The notes: generated by a model from the letters alone, not told the origin. 64,000 nt of DNA from Tubiluchus corallicola (GCA_030141605.1 JAQGDQ010000058.1:100852-164851); one strand, 5' to 3'. Numbered from the stretch's first letter, positions 47,201 to 57,851 are shown. Numbers and translations are program-made.

Positions 47201-47382
47201 TCAAACACTACACGAGAGTTCCTTCTGATAGTCAACTTATGAGGCTGTTAAAACTTTCAGTCACTCCACGTACCTGTACGATTAATGTTAAAAATTAATA
47301 TGTTTGGGGCATTTGTAGTCACGTCTGCTAAAGTTCCAAGCTCGTTAACGACTTCACGTTCAGTTTCATCTGGCAATTCCAT
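35299..47382 (-). CDS. BANP: BANP (SMAR1) orthologue, BEN-domain nuclear protein, 11 coding exons
   Basis: Coding exons on the minus strand: 47,382-47,274; 46,745-46,678; 46,237-46,065; 44,816-44,725; 44,259-44,176; 43,743-43,668; 43,228-43,065; 42,422-42,225; 41,526-41,435; 39,694-39,638; 35,409-35,299. All borders fit AG..GT and all phases agree, giving 1,224 nt, 407 residues plus TGA. Residues 1-36 are acidic; PPSKKMK (about 40) may be a nuclear signal; 60-113 form a Leu/Glu/Lys-rich coiled coil. EYPDGSWLGD (about 177) and the block EKMALTLLDHLFDRSVQATS..GRHGK..LDPLRIYGI..YKFGI..WHRIKLNIDSKCRT..RRK (about 210-295) match the BANP BEN region. The tail is acidic. In other animals BANP binds DNA, notably unmethylated CGCG-containing promoter sites, and acts in chromatin and transcription. 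A TTTTAG just before TGACATATGG suggests a non-coding 5' exon. The exon 10 donor could be three bases earlier. Confidence 0.93.
36045..37490 (+). mobile_element. 3' end of a Ty3/Gypsy-type LTR retrotransposon
   Basis: In the last BANP intron, in antisense to BANP. The frame at 36,048-36,164 ends in RWSLLLSEYNFDIEYKKGSE and then NLADVFSRA, the characteristic end of the RNase H domain of Ty3/Gypsy polymerases, followed by TAA. No integrase is visible in the next 460 bp. At 36,628-36,640 is a polypurine tract (AAAGGGGGG). It is followed two to five bases later by TGTAAGGTTCTTACAC at 36,642, a typical LTR start. The LTR would run some 850 bp with an AATAAA at about 37,423. Its 3' edge, placed near 37,490, is uncertain. 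The copy is truncated and inactive. Confidence 0.6.
37569..38560 (-). mobile_element. Decayed LINE reverse transcriptase relic
   Basis: Minus-strand fragments in the last BANP intron, in BANP orientation. VKQGCVLNPVLFSLYVNDLP (about 38,400-38,345) equals the GVRQGC.LSP.LFSLY.NDLP motif. LLYVNNVVLLSSSWSGLQKC (about 38,290-38,230) corresponds to LLYADDLVLLSES..GLQ. Later fragments resemble FMVFYAGRILK..W.YG, VQSYKYL (for YLG) and the YGSEVWG segment. The catalytic YADD has become YVNN and several stops and frameshifts intervene. The final frame (37,850-37,569) would be the C-terminal part. The clade cannot be fixed by eye. Confidence 0.65.
40951..41240. repeat. Pentanucleotide sandwich (TTAAC)18-(TGAAC)21-(TTAAC)18
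   Basis: Within the BANP intron between exons 9 and 10. Reading AACTT as the unit, 40,951-41,040 holds 18 units (one AGCTT variant). 41,041-41,145 holds 21 pure AACTG units, and 41,146-41,235 again 18 AACTT units, closing with one AACTG. The two outer blocks have the same length and the inner block is perfectly homogeneous. Confidence 0.97.
44396..44716 (+). other. Unrecognised 106-codon open frame in a BANP intron
   Basis: Antisense to BANP, between exons 4 and 5. Composition is protein-like (for example LENTFLQISSQHWCTLSKNL) but I see no family motif or splice context. It may be chance or an unidentified relic. Confidence 0.15.
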
Positions 47383-48438
47383 ATGTCACTAAAAGATACC
47401 CAATCATAGGCCTAAAATAAACAAATCAGAAATTATAATGGTAATTTTCAGAAAAATGCGACTAGTAAACAATAATTAATTTACAGTGCAATTACAATAA
47501 TGGCATGCAGTGAGTGACGACTACTCTATTGGTGACTATGCAACAAACACTTCAACATCTTGTGCAATTTGATCATTTTAAACTCTTATTTTCATAATGC
47601 AGAAGGCACAGCAGTTCCTTCCATTAATGCGATAAATTTATATAAATGTTCAGGTATTTTCTTTTATTAAATAGGATATAACATCCAAGCTTATATAAGT
47701 AGTTCTAAGCTCTAGCTTATTAGGGCCTACTATTATGATGCCCGTGTAGCCTCAAACAAGTCTAGTATTAGATCTCTTATATCAAGTACAGTATATAATC
47801 TCAGCAACACAATTACAAATTTTCTGTAGCTAATATACTTCCTATATAAAAAACTGTTAAAGCAACACTGAAGGCAAAATGTGATTGGATGTGAAAATGC
47901 AGTTTAGACATTGCTGATAACCACATCATATTTATAAACTGGCAAGTAGTTTTGTACCGGCAAAAAACAACAAAATAGCTGTATTAGTGTTGATGTGATG
48001 TCAGTGGTATCTCTTACCTGTTTAACAATGCACACAATGTACGCAATAAAACAAAATCCTACTGTATCAGAATTTTTTTCTCTAAATTTGAACAAATTAC
48101 ACCAGACTACAAATCAAAAATGGCAAAAAATAATCTTGGAATATGTGAAATAAGGAGGCAATCAATTTACTTGTTAAACTGTAGCTGTATGGAAACAAAC
48201 TATGAGACCTGTAGAAGATGAGATAAATATATTCTGTCCGACAGTAATCGTATATCACTAATTTCATTTGGCTATAGGTGCAAATTAAGAAGATGTTGTA
48301 TTGTTGTGCAAGAAGGTGTCCCATTACGCCGTATGAACAATACTGTGCCGAGTACTCTCCCATATGAAATCTGTTATTTAAAAGTAAGTAATCTGTTTGG
48401 TCAAATTTCACAAAAACTACATTTGCTTAGAAGTAGAA
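47383..48438. other. BANP upstream region
   Basis: Expected to contain the BANP 5' untranslated exon and promoter. I cannot place either. No CpG-rich island is obvious. Confidence 0.35.
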
Positions 48439-48895
48439 TTACTGAGCAGTTTTCGAACCATTTTGCATGGAAAATAATTGTTTTAGTTTTACTTTGCCTT
48501 TGCCTTTTCCATATTTACCAATGTGAATTGGAAGTTTGCTATGTAGTACTCCGATTTTAGCATTGAAATCTCCGCAGATTATCAAAATATGACTTTTTGG
48601 TACAGTATTTATATAGTTACCAAGCTCACCATAGAAATTTTCTCTTACTTTCGGATCTTTTTCACTGGCTATTAATGTTGGAGAATAGACATTCAAAAGT
48701 GTGAATTTCTTCTTGCCAACTGTTGTCTTTAGTGCAATTATTCTGGAACTTATAATATCAAACGTACACGGGAAATCAAAGAATGCGTGCAATGCCACTA
48801 AATTCAATAAGCGAAATCTTCGCTTCCATATGCGTGGAATAGCAAAGATTTCTTATTTTGCTATTAGTGATCTAGCAGAAGTTCATGTATAGCAA
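48439..48895 (-). mobile_element. Decayed LINE endonuclease domain fragment
   Basis: Minus-strand frame at 48,807-48,439 with FTLLNVYSPTLIASEKDPKV, then NFYGELGNYI, then ILIICGDFNAKIG and IGKYGKGK. This is the AP-endonuclease-like (EEP) domain of a non-LTR retrotransposon. GDFNAK.G carries the catalytic Asp and Asn, and GK.GKG..N is common in RTE/I-type elements. A frameshifted piece to about 48,895 extends it upstream. It lies 3' of the LINE at 49.3-52.9 kb and differs from it in family, so it is a separate insertion. Confidence 0.7.
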
Positions 48896-50676
48896 AAACA
48901 GTAAGTAGAAAAACCTCAGTGGCACACAAACATGTGAAAACGATATTCACTAAATTATCTGTAAACAAAATTTAATAATCAGACAAATAACTAAGCGAAA
49001 GTGTAGTAAGAAAAACCTTGGATCAAATTTAAAATTAATAATGATCCCTGTAGGCTGTAGTAGCTGTACCTTGAACTGATTCAAAGATCTTGCAAATCCC
49101 ATATTAGGTGGTAGGGTCGGTATTTTAAACTTCAGCTATTTATACATGTGCAGAAATCAGCATATCCAGTTCTGTGACATGTTTCGCGGTGTATAGGGAA
49201 TAGGTCTTTCTCGCGCAGATCTAGTCTGATCTAGACGAATAGGACGTTTATACCAGAAGCAGTAAAAATTCTACGCACATGTACGTAACTATCAGCTGGC
49301 CTTGTAATCGACCATATCTAAGCGTAGTTAAACCGCACTTCTCAAGCTTTTCAGGATTACTTCTCTAATATAGGTAGGATACATATTGTCCTATGTTGCA
49401 GAGCCTTCAATGGGTCAATTATATATGCACCAGGTACATCTGATACTCAGCTTGTATTGCATAGGGCCTCGTTTGTTCGAGTTTCATTCTTATCAGGGAA
49501 ATATACAGGAGTTTGAAAGATTGAATAGTAAGGAAGCAAAAATTTGTTCACTTTTCCTTGACCATTTCAAACACATGGTTTTCAAAATTCAAGTTGAAAT
49601 TATCAAACATCACTCCAAGATGTTTTCGATTGTACTATACTGCATAGATACACTTTGACTATTGGAATCCTTCATGCAGTACATATCATCAGAGTCTTTG
49701 TTTACTGAAATAACTTTGGATTTATTTGAATGAATCTTCATGCAATTAGCAGTTGTCCATTCTTGTAGTGCAACCAAATCATGATGTAATAAAACATAGT
49801 CGTTATGTTTAACTGATGAGTTCCACACTTTCATTTCATCGGTTAACAACCTTATCTTACATTCAGTACATATATATGTATGTGTACTGAATGTAGGATA
49901 ATGATAAGCCAGCTTATATAGATACAGATAGACAGATAGGTAGATATACAAGCTGGAATATCGTTAACCATAACCACAAACAAAAGGGGTCCTTTATCAA
50001 GTTAAAAACACTTCCAGTAATACCACACCGATAAAGTTTTTTAAATAGGACTTGAGTTGGAACGGTATCGAATGCCTTCATCATATGCACCAAAATCACA
50101 TAAAAAGGTTTTCCAGCATCCTTATCTCTGAGGCATTCATTTAGGGCTGTCACGTTTACACGTGTGAACAGAGGTATTTAGTTTAGTCCGTTTACTGATT
50201 TTTCTTAATGATAAACAGTTCCCTCATATGTACTGGTAAGTGTACTATGCTTATTTATTTCTACTAATATGTATTTTCATCTAATAATAGCTAATCCATA
50301 AGTGAGATGTTTGTGAATTTATTTATTTGATCCTGGAATTGGAGGACTAAACTAGTAGGTAAACTACTAGCTTTAAATATTCCAAGTCGCTGATAAGCTT
50401 GTACAGCTGAGGCTGCTTTTTGCTCTTCCAAGGCTGTCACAGTATATTTAATCACCATTGATAATCTTTCTTACCTATCCACCTAGGAACATGCTATTTC
50501 CCTCACACTAGGGTTGAATTATTTGCATAAATGGCTTCATAAGTTTACGTAATATACATGCCCCCAAATAAGCGAGAACAGAGTGAGTATGCCATAACTT
50601 GTGGCTCATCCTGATTTTCTTAATTTTGTATGGTAGATAAATTTAACAGAACTTTAGATTAAAATTCCTTCTAAAA

Positions 50677-51118
50677 TACCGTATTTTCCCGTGTATAAGA
50701 GACCCTTTTTTGCTCAGAATTTTCACTTTAAAAATAGGGGGTCTCTTATACATGGGAGTAAGTCTTTTCAATAAGATGCATAAATTGTGACACTAATGAT
50801 TTTAAAGAAATAAGTGCTCTACAACTGTTTTGCGTGTCGCGTTCGACTATGAAGCGGTTGTAAGCAATACAAGCATCGTGACACAGGCATTATCTCCTCG
50901 TTTTCTCTTTTCCTGTTACAGGTTTGCAGGTACGCACTTTAATATATACCAGTACTCTTTTTCTACAACACATTAACTGGTTTTATTTTGTTTTCAGTAC
51001 CGCACTGAGTTGAAAAAAGTTGTACTTTACCCTCTAAAAATGTCCGTCGGAAAAAACTTTTTTCCAGAATTTTTGCCTAAAAATTGAAGGGGTCTCTTAT
51101 ACACGGGAAAATACGGTA
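50677..51118. mobile_element. 438-bp MITE with 27-bp terminal inverted repeats and TA target duplication
   Basis: 50,679-51,116 begins CCGTATTTTCCCGTGTATAA GAGACCC and ends with the exact reverse complement (27 of 27). It is flanked by TA at 50,677-50,678 and 51,117-51,118. A further copy of the repeat end, in inverted orientation, lies inside at about 50,737-50,756 (GGGGTCTCTTATACATGGGA), so the left 80 bp can fold back on itself. No transposase frame is present. TA duplication suggests mobilisation by an IS630/Tc1/mariner/pogo-like or related transposase. The family is not assigned. Confidence 0.9.
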
Positions 51119-51557
51119 CTTTCCATTTATAATAAACAGCTAGATATTAGCATAGGTTTATGACTCCAAACAAGCTAATATAGAGTTGCACTGTACAATA
51201 TTTAAAACACTGCCATTATTTAAAATATTTAGAAATAAGTTTATGTGTTAGGCTATCAAAATGTTAGATTTGAATGTAATGCTAGAAGAGCAAAACAAAT
51301 AGCTTAGTGAATCGTCTAGCAGCAGTGACTAACTAAGGCATCTAAACATTGTATTCCAAGCCGGATCAAGCAGATAAAAAACAACATTGCCATGAAAAAA
51401 GGTGATATTGCATAAGGTGACATATTAATAAAAATGTACATTTTTAAATAAACCTGGGAAATATTCATATTTGTTTGTATTCAGTCCCAGCAATAAACGA
51501 TTTATTTTGTTTTCTAACACACTTAATGGTTCAATGTGTGGATTATTGTATTGTATA

Positions 51558-52447
51558 TACAGTAGTCGCCGCTTGATAGACTCACTTGGGACCGACGTGT
51601 TTGACCCAATTAACTGATGGGTGTAGTATTACAGGTAAGTATGAGTCATCAGCTTACTATGCGCTACAAAGGTTTTAACAAATTTTAGAAACGAAGTAAT
51701 GCCTAAATCTCTTTGTGCAGTTAAAAATTAGAAAAAAATATTTTAAAATATTAATTTATATAAGTGAATTAGCAATAAATTAAAAAGTATACTTTTCTAA
51801 GTCTGTTTATTTCCAAAAATTACAAAAATTCCTTCAACGTTGGCTGCTTTCTTTTTCTCGAGAAGAAGTTGGCCCACAAAATTCTCGTAATTATAAAAAT
51901 CTGTTGTTGCACGTGACTAAAACAGCTCTCAATCATCGTCTGTTTACTTACATTGCCCTTATTTGCTGTACGATATTATACTCTTGTGAGTCACAAAGAA
52001 TACCAGCTGATTACTGTACCTGCATGAAAGGGTGATTTGCAACGAGAGCATCAAAAGGAAACCGCTAGGCAAGTGTTTAAATGTTTAGCTTCCAGGAATT
52101 GTTTGGGTAACAGTGGGCGAGTGGGTAACAGATTCAAAGCAAAACCACTAGGCTAGCATATTAGCGCATGATAAACGCACCTGCTTACAAATAAAATGGT
52201 ACTTAACATGATTGTTTCTATATACATATTGCACAAAAAGGAAGTAAAGTTGACATAAAAGTAGGAAGGACTGTTTGGGCACATACAAATATCTTATTTT
52301 AACTATGTGAAGGAAAAATATTAAGTCAATTAAGCGAAGTTATTTGAGTCAATTACCGATAGCTTTATGTATATTTGAATAGAAGCAGCCCATTCCAGGC
52401 GTTTTTGAGTCAATTAACCATGAGTCTATTAAGCGGCGACTACTGTA
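51558..52447. mobile_element. 886-bp pogo/Tigger-like non-autonomous DNA transposon
   Basis: 51,560-52,445 starts CAGTAGTCGCCGCTTGATAG ACTCA and ends with its reverse complement with one mismatch in 25. TA duplicates lie on both sides (51,558-51,559; 52,446-52,447). A CAGT start, GC-rich terminus and TA target are typical of the pogo/Tigger group. The interior contains repeated GAGTCAATTAA-type motifs and no transposase frame. It is inserted in the LINE endonuclease region, immediately after NDWMVKTC. Confidence 0.88.
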
Positions 52448-52905
52448 CAAGTTTTCACCATCCAGTCATTATGAGGGAGATTAAAATGGCCCGCAATCCA
52501 TTTATATCTCAAACAATTGATTGACATGGAAGATATTTGCTTAGTTAGCCAGTCATTGTATTTTTTAGTAGAAGACAGGATTCTATACATAACCAGGAAG
52601 CCATGTGTTTCAGCACAGGCCAACTTAATCTTTATATGGCAATCAGTTACAAAATGTTTACATTTAATTTGTACAAAATCTAACAACTTATGGGGGTATA
52701 AATGCAAACACGTCTACTCTTCATTTACATAGAGTGGGGTGCCATGCTCAGCAACAGACAGTTAATAAACTTCTAATTAGCGTTACTGAACTTTGTAATT
52801 AATTTCTATAATAGCTATTGCATGAGGTTTTTTAATTTCATTGATAATTATGACGTGTAGTTCTTGTATTTTATTGAAGACCTGATTGACACTAGCATAA
52901 AATAC

Positions 52906-54125
52906 CTTTAAATTACAATCAACAAGGTTTCTAACTTTGAGAAATTTCCTATTATTTTTTGCAAACTTAGACCTTTTGCATTTACTGGTAGATTTTTGAG
53001 GTTTTGATGTATTTGCAAGCCACTGGCATATCAGTGTCTGGTGTCTGCTAGACTAACAGCTGTGTATACTAGTCTTGACTCTTGCTTAAAGCGATTCACA
53101 GTGTCTGTGCTAACATTTCTGTTAGGCTCCTGTAGTATATCCACATCATAACGGATCAAGCTAAAAACTGTGTCCTGTCACGCTGCTGCCGCTACACCCC
53201 TACATACTATTTTCAGTTTTTTGTTGAATTGGTGTTTTTCATATTCACGATGTTTTTAATAACTGCTTTTAATGAGTAATTTCAGCAAGTGGACACTGTG
53301 CTCGCATCGTCTGCCTTGCCAGGTAATCTTATCTGTATTATTGTACATCATTTTAAGTTGTACGTTTATTACAAGTAAGGTCTAACTTAACAAGTGTCAA
53401 AAATTAATCGTCATATTAACTCCATACCGGGAATAACTACTATAAATAAAGCATGTAAGCATTTAATACTGTAGAGAAGCCAAACTATAGCCCCCCCCCA
53501 CACACACACACAGTGCTCATTACATAGCACAGAGCAAAAAATCACAGAGCTTTTTTGTATCGTGTCAAGTTATTTAAATAAAACTGTAATCTAATACTAG
53601 GAAAAGTTTTCAGTTCAAGTGTTCAAGTAGTGGCACACTGAAGCAAGTAAGCCAACTTGTTAAAGCTGCAGCAAGATAGTGAGATGTGGGAGTAGTATGG
53701 AAGATGCAGAAGAGTGGATCTAGAGTATAACCTGGAAGAAATACAAGAAATCAGTGAAGGTGTCTTTACTATTTAATAGGCTTTTTGCAGGTACAGTAAT
53801 GCAAGCTCGTTGAATACCAGTTCGAGAGTTCTGAGTAAGCACCAGTTAGAGCCACTATTATCACTTGTCACTAATGTCGAGTAAATGTGGTAGTTCTAAA
53901 GGATTATGTTTCAAAGAATGGTAATACGACAGGTAGGATAACATTTCAGGACTTGGTGACACCTGATTTTGATATGATTTTTGATATCTGTACAATACCA
54001 ATAAAATGTTGCTCATCTATTTCATTATTTTGGTCAGCTTCAATTCACCATTTTGTAGGTCGAGAAATTAAGAGTGGTGGACGCATTGCCTGACCATTGA
54101 GACGAGGTTGTCTCCAATATCTACC
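52906..54125. other. Upstream region of COX14
   Basis: Contains a short C9 plus (CA)n run at 53,493-53,512 and no supported gene. It is expected to include the COX14 promoter and 5' untranslated region. The 68-codon frame at 53,887-54,093 has no known motif. Confidence 0.35.
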
Positions 54126-54507
54126 ATGGGAAGATTAAGCAGGCAAATTGCAGATATTTTGCACAAGACTGCAGTGACAGGACTTGTAGGACTTACACTG
54201 TTTGGAAGTGGTGTTGTCCTACTAAAAACCTATCAATACTTTTCATGTACGTATTCAGCTAACTAGCACTTCGCTGTTTGTGAAATCTCTGCATGTTAGC
54301 ATGTGAAAAATGATTTAACGTTCATAAACTGTTTTTGATTTAACATGCGTATAATATTTTAAAAATAATGGAGAAACTAATTTGTTTTCTGCTGTGTCTT
54401 TAATGTCTTTTTTTGTTGCAGATGTCCGGCCACAAAGACAAAAACTAGCACAACTAAAAGAACAAGAATTGCTTCAACAAAATTTAGACAGTGAAGAGTT
54501 ACAATGA
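54126..54507 (+). CDS. COX14: COX14 orthologue, cytochrome c oxidase assembly protein, two exons
   Basis: Exon 1 runs 54,126-54,246 and exon 2 54,422-54,507. The donor is T|GTACGT and the acceptor TTTTTTTGTTGCAG. The TAT codon is split by the 175-bp intron. The product has 68 residues. ATG lies in a favourable context (CTACCATGG). The N-terminus SRQIADILHKTAVTG parallels the KQLADIGYKT start of COX14. Residues 14-34 (AVTGLVGLTLFGSGVVLLKT) form one membrane segment, followed by YQYFSYVRPQRQKLAQLKEQ, like YHYF.WRRAQRQ. The Gln/Glu-rich tail is slightly longer than the roughly 57 residues of vertebrate COX14. In animals COX14 is a single-pass mitochondrial inner-membrane protein needed for COX1 synthesis and early complex IV assembly. 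An AATAAA lies near 54,995. The gene is missed by plain frame length because both exons are short. Confidence 0.85.
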
Positions 54508-55722
54508 TATCATCTATAAGTCTTTCAAATACATATACATTTTTGAGATATAATAGTGCAGTCAAATGGTAAATGCTTTTCCTCACAAGAGAGAGTACAT
54601 TGTGTCTTAAATGGAACTTTGAAACAGCCTGTTTTTTAACAAGAAGCCATTGCTAGTCTGCTTGTTATAGCGTTATCTGTGATGCACGTGATGGTATGTG
54701 ACAGTACTCATAAAAATTCTTGTTTGTGTCAAGTGCGACTGGTAGAATAAGGAGCCATTAGGCTTGGGCACACAAACAGCTCCTTTATGACATAGATTGA
54801 AACCTAATCTTAGGCCTGCTCAAAAGCTAATAATAATTCCTGTTTTACTGTCAGTTAGCTGTTAAGGAGATCTAAGTCTTAACTTCAACTTTTGAAAAGT
54901 TATGACACAACGCGTTTTTGTGGAGTCTGCATTTATGAATTAGAATCATTCAGACGGCGACTCATTGAGAAGTTTCAAAGGCTTCTATATACATAATAAA
55001 AAGTTGTTAACCAACTAGGTAACTAGACAGGCAATCACTGCAAATAGTTTAAATGTTTGAAAAATTAAAATTTGTTGATTTATATTTCTCTACTACAGTT
55101 TGAATCAATGGAGCATTTTACGAATCATAAATTATGTTACAGGTTATCATGCATGAATCTTCACTGCTTTTGCAATCATGCTTGTTTTTCCAATTTGTAT
55201 GCTATCCAGCAACCTTTATTTCAATTTGCTAAATTAATATCTATAATTGTAGCTGTACCAAACTTATACTGGAATATGGATATAGAAAAATATTTTGCTT
55301 ATGTAATGCAAAAAGCTTAATATTATACTGCAAGAGTTTACAAGTTACAGTTCTAGTATCGCCATCTACAGAAAGTAAGTTGAAACTAATGTATCGAACT
55401 CAAGTTTAACCAATCATATTTTATTCGAATAAAAATTCTAGTTTTCACAACTCTGTTGAGGTTAGCAAATGATAGAAAAATCAATCACATTGTGTAACTG
55501 CCATTCTGGTGATTGTAGCAAGTTTTCATAAAACCAATTTAAAAAAAGAATTTAATGCTGTATTACAATGAAGAAAATCTAGGATCCACAAGTCATGCAG
55601 TGATGTAGGTAATAGGAATAACCGATAAATTGTAATAACTGCAGTACGTAATATTTCAATACAGTGAGTCCTGTTAATATGTACTAGCACAGCAGTGCTA
55701 AAAATAGCTGTATTAATGCTAA
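54508..55722. other. Region between COX14 and the A/B array
   Basis: Probably includes the COX14 3' untranslated region. Otherwise AT-rich with no gene that I can support. Confidence 0.4.
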
Positions 55723-56110
55723 ATATGAAAGGTTAAAAATGTACGTACACATGTATTATATTTTTATTAAAATGTGGTACTGTATACATAAATATAGGTT
55801 TTCAATTCCTATTTTACATCCATAGCATAATGGCGTATTTTATATACACAGGAATATAAGCTTTGTAACTTTTTATACAACTGGTTTTAGTATGTGCTTA
55901 GATGTGTCCTGACAAGCTGACTTTTTGCTACAATCTGCATGCTATTTTCATTTGTGATTTTGTCCAAAATTTCTAATAACCTGGGAATTAGTGAAATTTG
56001 GCAAGGTGACAAATTTAAAAAAATTGTTTTTTGTGAAAAGTGTATTCAAATGTCACTGGTTTGTGCAGTTCACAATCCTGCAAAATTTGAAATTTCTATA
56101 GTGATTTTTT
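55723..56110 (+). repeat. 388-bp direct repeat, left copy (L)
   Basis: Starts ATATGAAAGGTTAAAAATGT and ends CTATAGTGATTTTTT. It is the same length as 60,483-60,870 and differs from it at about three positions (CACATG/CACAAG, TAATGG/TAATAG, TTTGGC/TTTAGC). It brackets the A/B array. It is AT-rich like the flanks and lacks TG..CA ends, so it does not look like an LTR. Confidence 0.95.
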
Positions 56111-56217
56111 ATGCGTAAAAAACCACGTATAATCAATAATACGCGAACATTATACCTAGTCCTCATTTATAACACAAAGCCCGTAACATCCTGCCTACTG
56201 TTTGTTTAGTTACCTAA
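56111..56217 (+). repeat. Truncated A unit (A0)
   Basis: Begins ATGCGTAAAAAACCACGTAT and follows the first part of the A units (ATCAATAATACGCGAACA, then GTCCTCATTTATAACACAAA). It breaks off after CTGCCTACTGTTTGTTTAG, where the array switches to B. The junction with the left 388-bp repeat carries a GATTTTT microhomology also present in A. Confidence 0.85.
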
Positions 56218-57051
56218 CTAGCCAAACCCCACAAAAAGAATTTTGTGCACAAATCAACACACAACCCACACCACACCACTCCACCTCATCACACCACACT
56301 GCACCACACCATACCACTCCACCTCATCGCACCACACTGCACCACACAATACCACCACACCACACCATACCACTGCAGCACACCGCACCACCCACACCAT
56401 ACCACTCCACCACATCACACCACACTGCACCACACCATACCACTGCACCACCCACACCATAATACTCCACCACATCACACCGCACAGCACCACAACATAA
56501 CACCACACTGCACCACAACACCCACCCACCTACACACCACACCACACTGCACCACAACACCCACCCACCTACACACCACACCACTCACACCATACCACTC
56601 CACCACATCACACACACACCGCACCACACCATACCACTGCAGCACACCGCACCACCCACACCATACGACTCCACCACATCACACCACACCATACCACTGC
56701 ACTGCACCACCCACATACCACACCACCCACACCATAATACTCCACCACATCACACTGCACTGCACCACAACACCCACCCACACACCACGCCACCCACTCC
56801 ATACCACACTACCCACACCACACACCCTATCACCCCACCACACCATCCATAGCACAACACACAAAACTCACCACCACCACACCACATCAAATCCACCACC
56901 TCACGTGGTGATCATGATGTTGATGATGATGATGATTATGGTGGCAACGATGACGACACCTATAGTGCAAGCACCAACAGCACAGCATTACAACAAAACC
57001 ATTCCAAACATTTTTCACAAAGTTGAAACTATGTGCTATAATATAATAAAT
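56218..57051 (+). repeat. B unit, copy 1: CCACA-rich satellite-like block
   Basis: Opens with CTAGCCAAACCCCACAAAAA GAATTTTGTGC. It continues as about 640 bp of irregular CACCACACC, CATACCACTCC and TGCACCACACC units that are almost free of G on the plus strand. It then ends in a unique tail with CACGTGGTGATCATGATG, a GATGAT run and AACCATTCCAAACATTTTTC. Thr-, His- and Pro-rich plus frames (up to 278 codons) and Val-, Trp- and Cys-rich minus frames are composition artefacts. Confidence 0.95.
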
Positions 57052-57851
57052 AGCAAAGGCCCCACAAAAGATTTTGCGTAAAAAACCACGTGTAATCAAT
57101 AACACGCGAACATCCTACCTAGTCCTCATTTATAACACAAAGCCCTTAACATCTAGCCTACTGTATGTCTGTTTATCTAACGCAAACCCGTAGCAGGCAG
57201 CTTTTTGCTGAATTAAAGTTATAAGATTACAGCAGAGTACAATGGATGACGTCACAACAATGCCTTTGCGTCAGCAGTTTTCTAAGTGAAAATTGCTGAA
57301 AATAGAATATCTAATTAACTCGCCAGTACTCCTCTCGGTGGACCTGTCCTAAAATATAGCCCACACCACCGTGTAGCCCTGTCCTTCCTCTTTGTAAAGA
57401 GCTATATATCTCCTTCCGAGAGTCCCACCAGGCGCCGCTAGAACGTTTTTTCCACAGGCTGTTTGGTCAAAATTTCGAAAAAATCGCGAGTTGTGTCCGG
57501 GAAAACGCCCGTTGCGGGACCCCGTGGCCCTCTCGCGAATTCTAAATAGGCCTATGACACCCATCGCTGAACGGGCTATCTATCCATACCCAGCACCCCC
57601 CTTGGCCCATTCCCGTTTTCTACATCTCAGCCATATAACTTTTGCAAAAAACGGCCGAAAAATGGCCATTTTTCGAGGTTTTTCGCCTCCCCTTCCTCGT
57701 GGTGGGCCCGATTCGAAAAATAAACCATCAATGAGAAGACACTAGATCGAGACCTTTCGTTTGATATATAGATCGCCGCAAATGGTGCCCTCGTCGAAGC
57801 TGTAGCCTCGAATCTTATATATTAAGCCCATACCAAGAATATTAATATACT
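57052..57851 (+). repeat. A unit, copy 1
   Basis: About 800 bp starting AGCAAAGGCCCCACAAAAG. The core (57,300-57,790) is much GC-richer than the locus and contains GGCGCCGCTAGAACG, the palindromic AACGGCCGAAAAATGGCCAT and GATCGAGACCTTTCGTTTG. The end is CTGTAGCCTCGAATCTTAT, an AT-rich tail and ACCAAGAATATTAATAT. The 84-codon plus frame (57,491-57,745) and 71-codon minus frame (57,349-57,564) recur in other copies, but nothing suggests selection on the protein. Confidence 0.95.

Larger units (their letters stand above)
49260..52905 (-). mobile_element. CR1/L2-type LINE relic interrupted by two MITEs
   Basis: Minus-strand pieces occur in LINE order. Endonuclease: SVNQVFNKIQELHVIIINEI (about 52,905) and RYKWIAGHFNLPHNDW (52,500-52,455, the GDFNLP..W motif with D changed to H). 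Linker: a W.TM..FKSNILIA-like stretch at 51,400-51,230. Reverse transcriptase: VHMMKAFDTVPTQVLFKKLY (about 50,090), GPLLFVVMVNDIPA (about 49,985), VALQEWTTANCMKIHSNKSK (about 49,740) and EKCGLTTLRYGRLQGQLIVT (49,350-49,285). About 50 codons appear deleted before GPLLF. MITEs at 51,560-52,445 and 50,679-51,116 sit inside it. Without them, endonuclease and polymerase are about 1.07 kb apart, near the normal spacing. Stops and frameshifts show it is inactive. Confidence 0.7.

Noticed and set aside
48097-48411. 104-codon minus-strand frame as a gene
   Set aside because: No known motif, next to LINE debris and BANP upstream DNA; a chance frame or LINE remnant is more likely.
49861-49945. (GATA)-like and ATATATGTATGTG stretch as a separate microsatellite
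   Set aside because: Very short and degenerate, and lies inside the LINE relic; not worth its own entry.
56245-57081. 278-codon Thr/His/Pro-rich open frame and similar frames at 58,690-59,073
   Set aside because: They arise from the CCACA-type repeat, which lacks G on this strand and so rarely makes stops. All three forward frames and several reverse frames are open at once.
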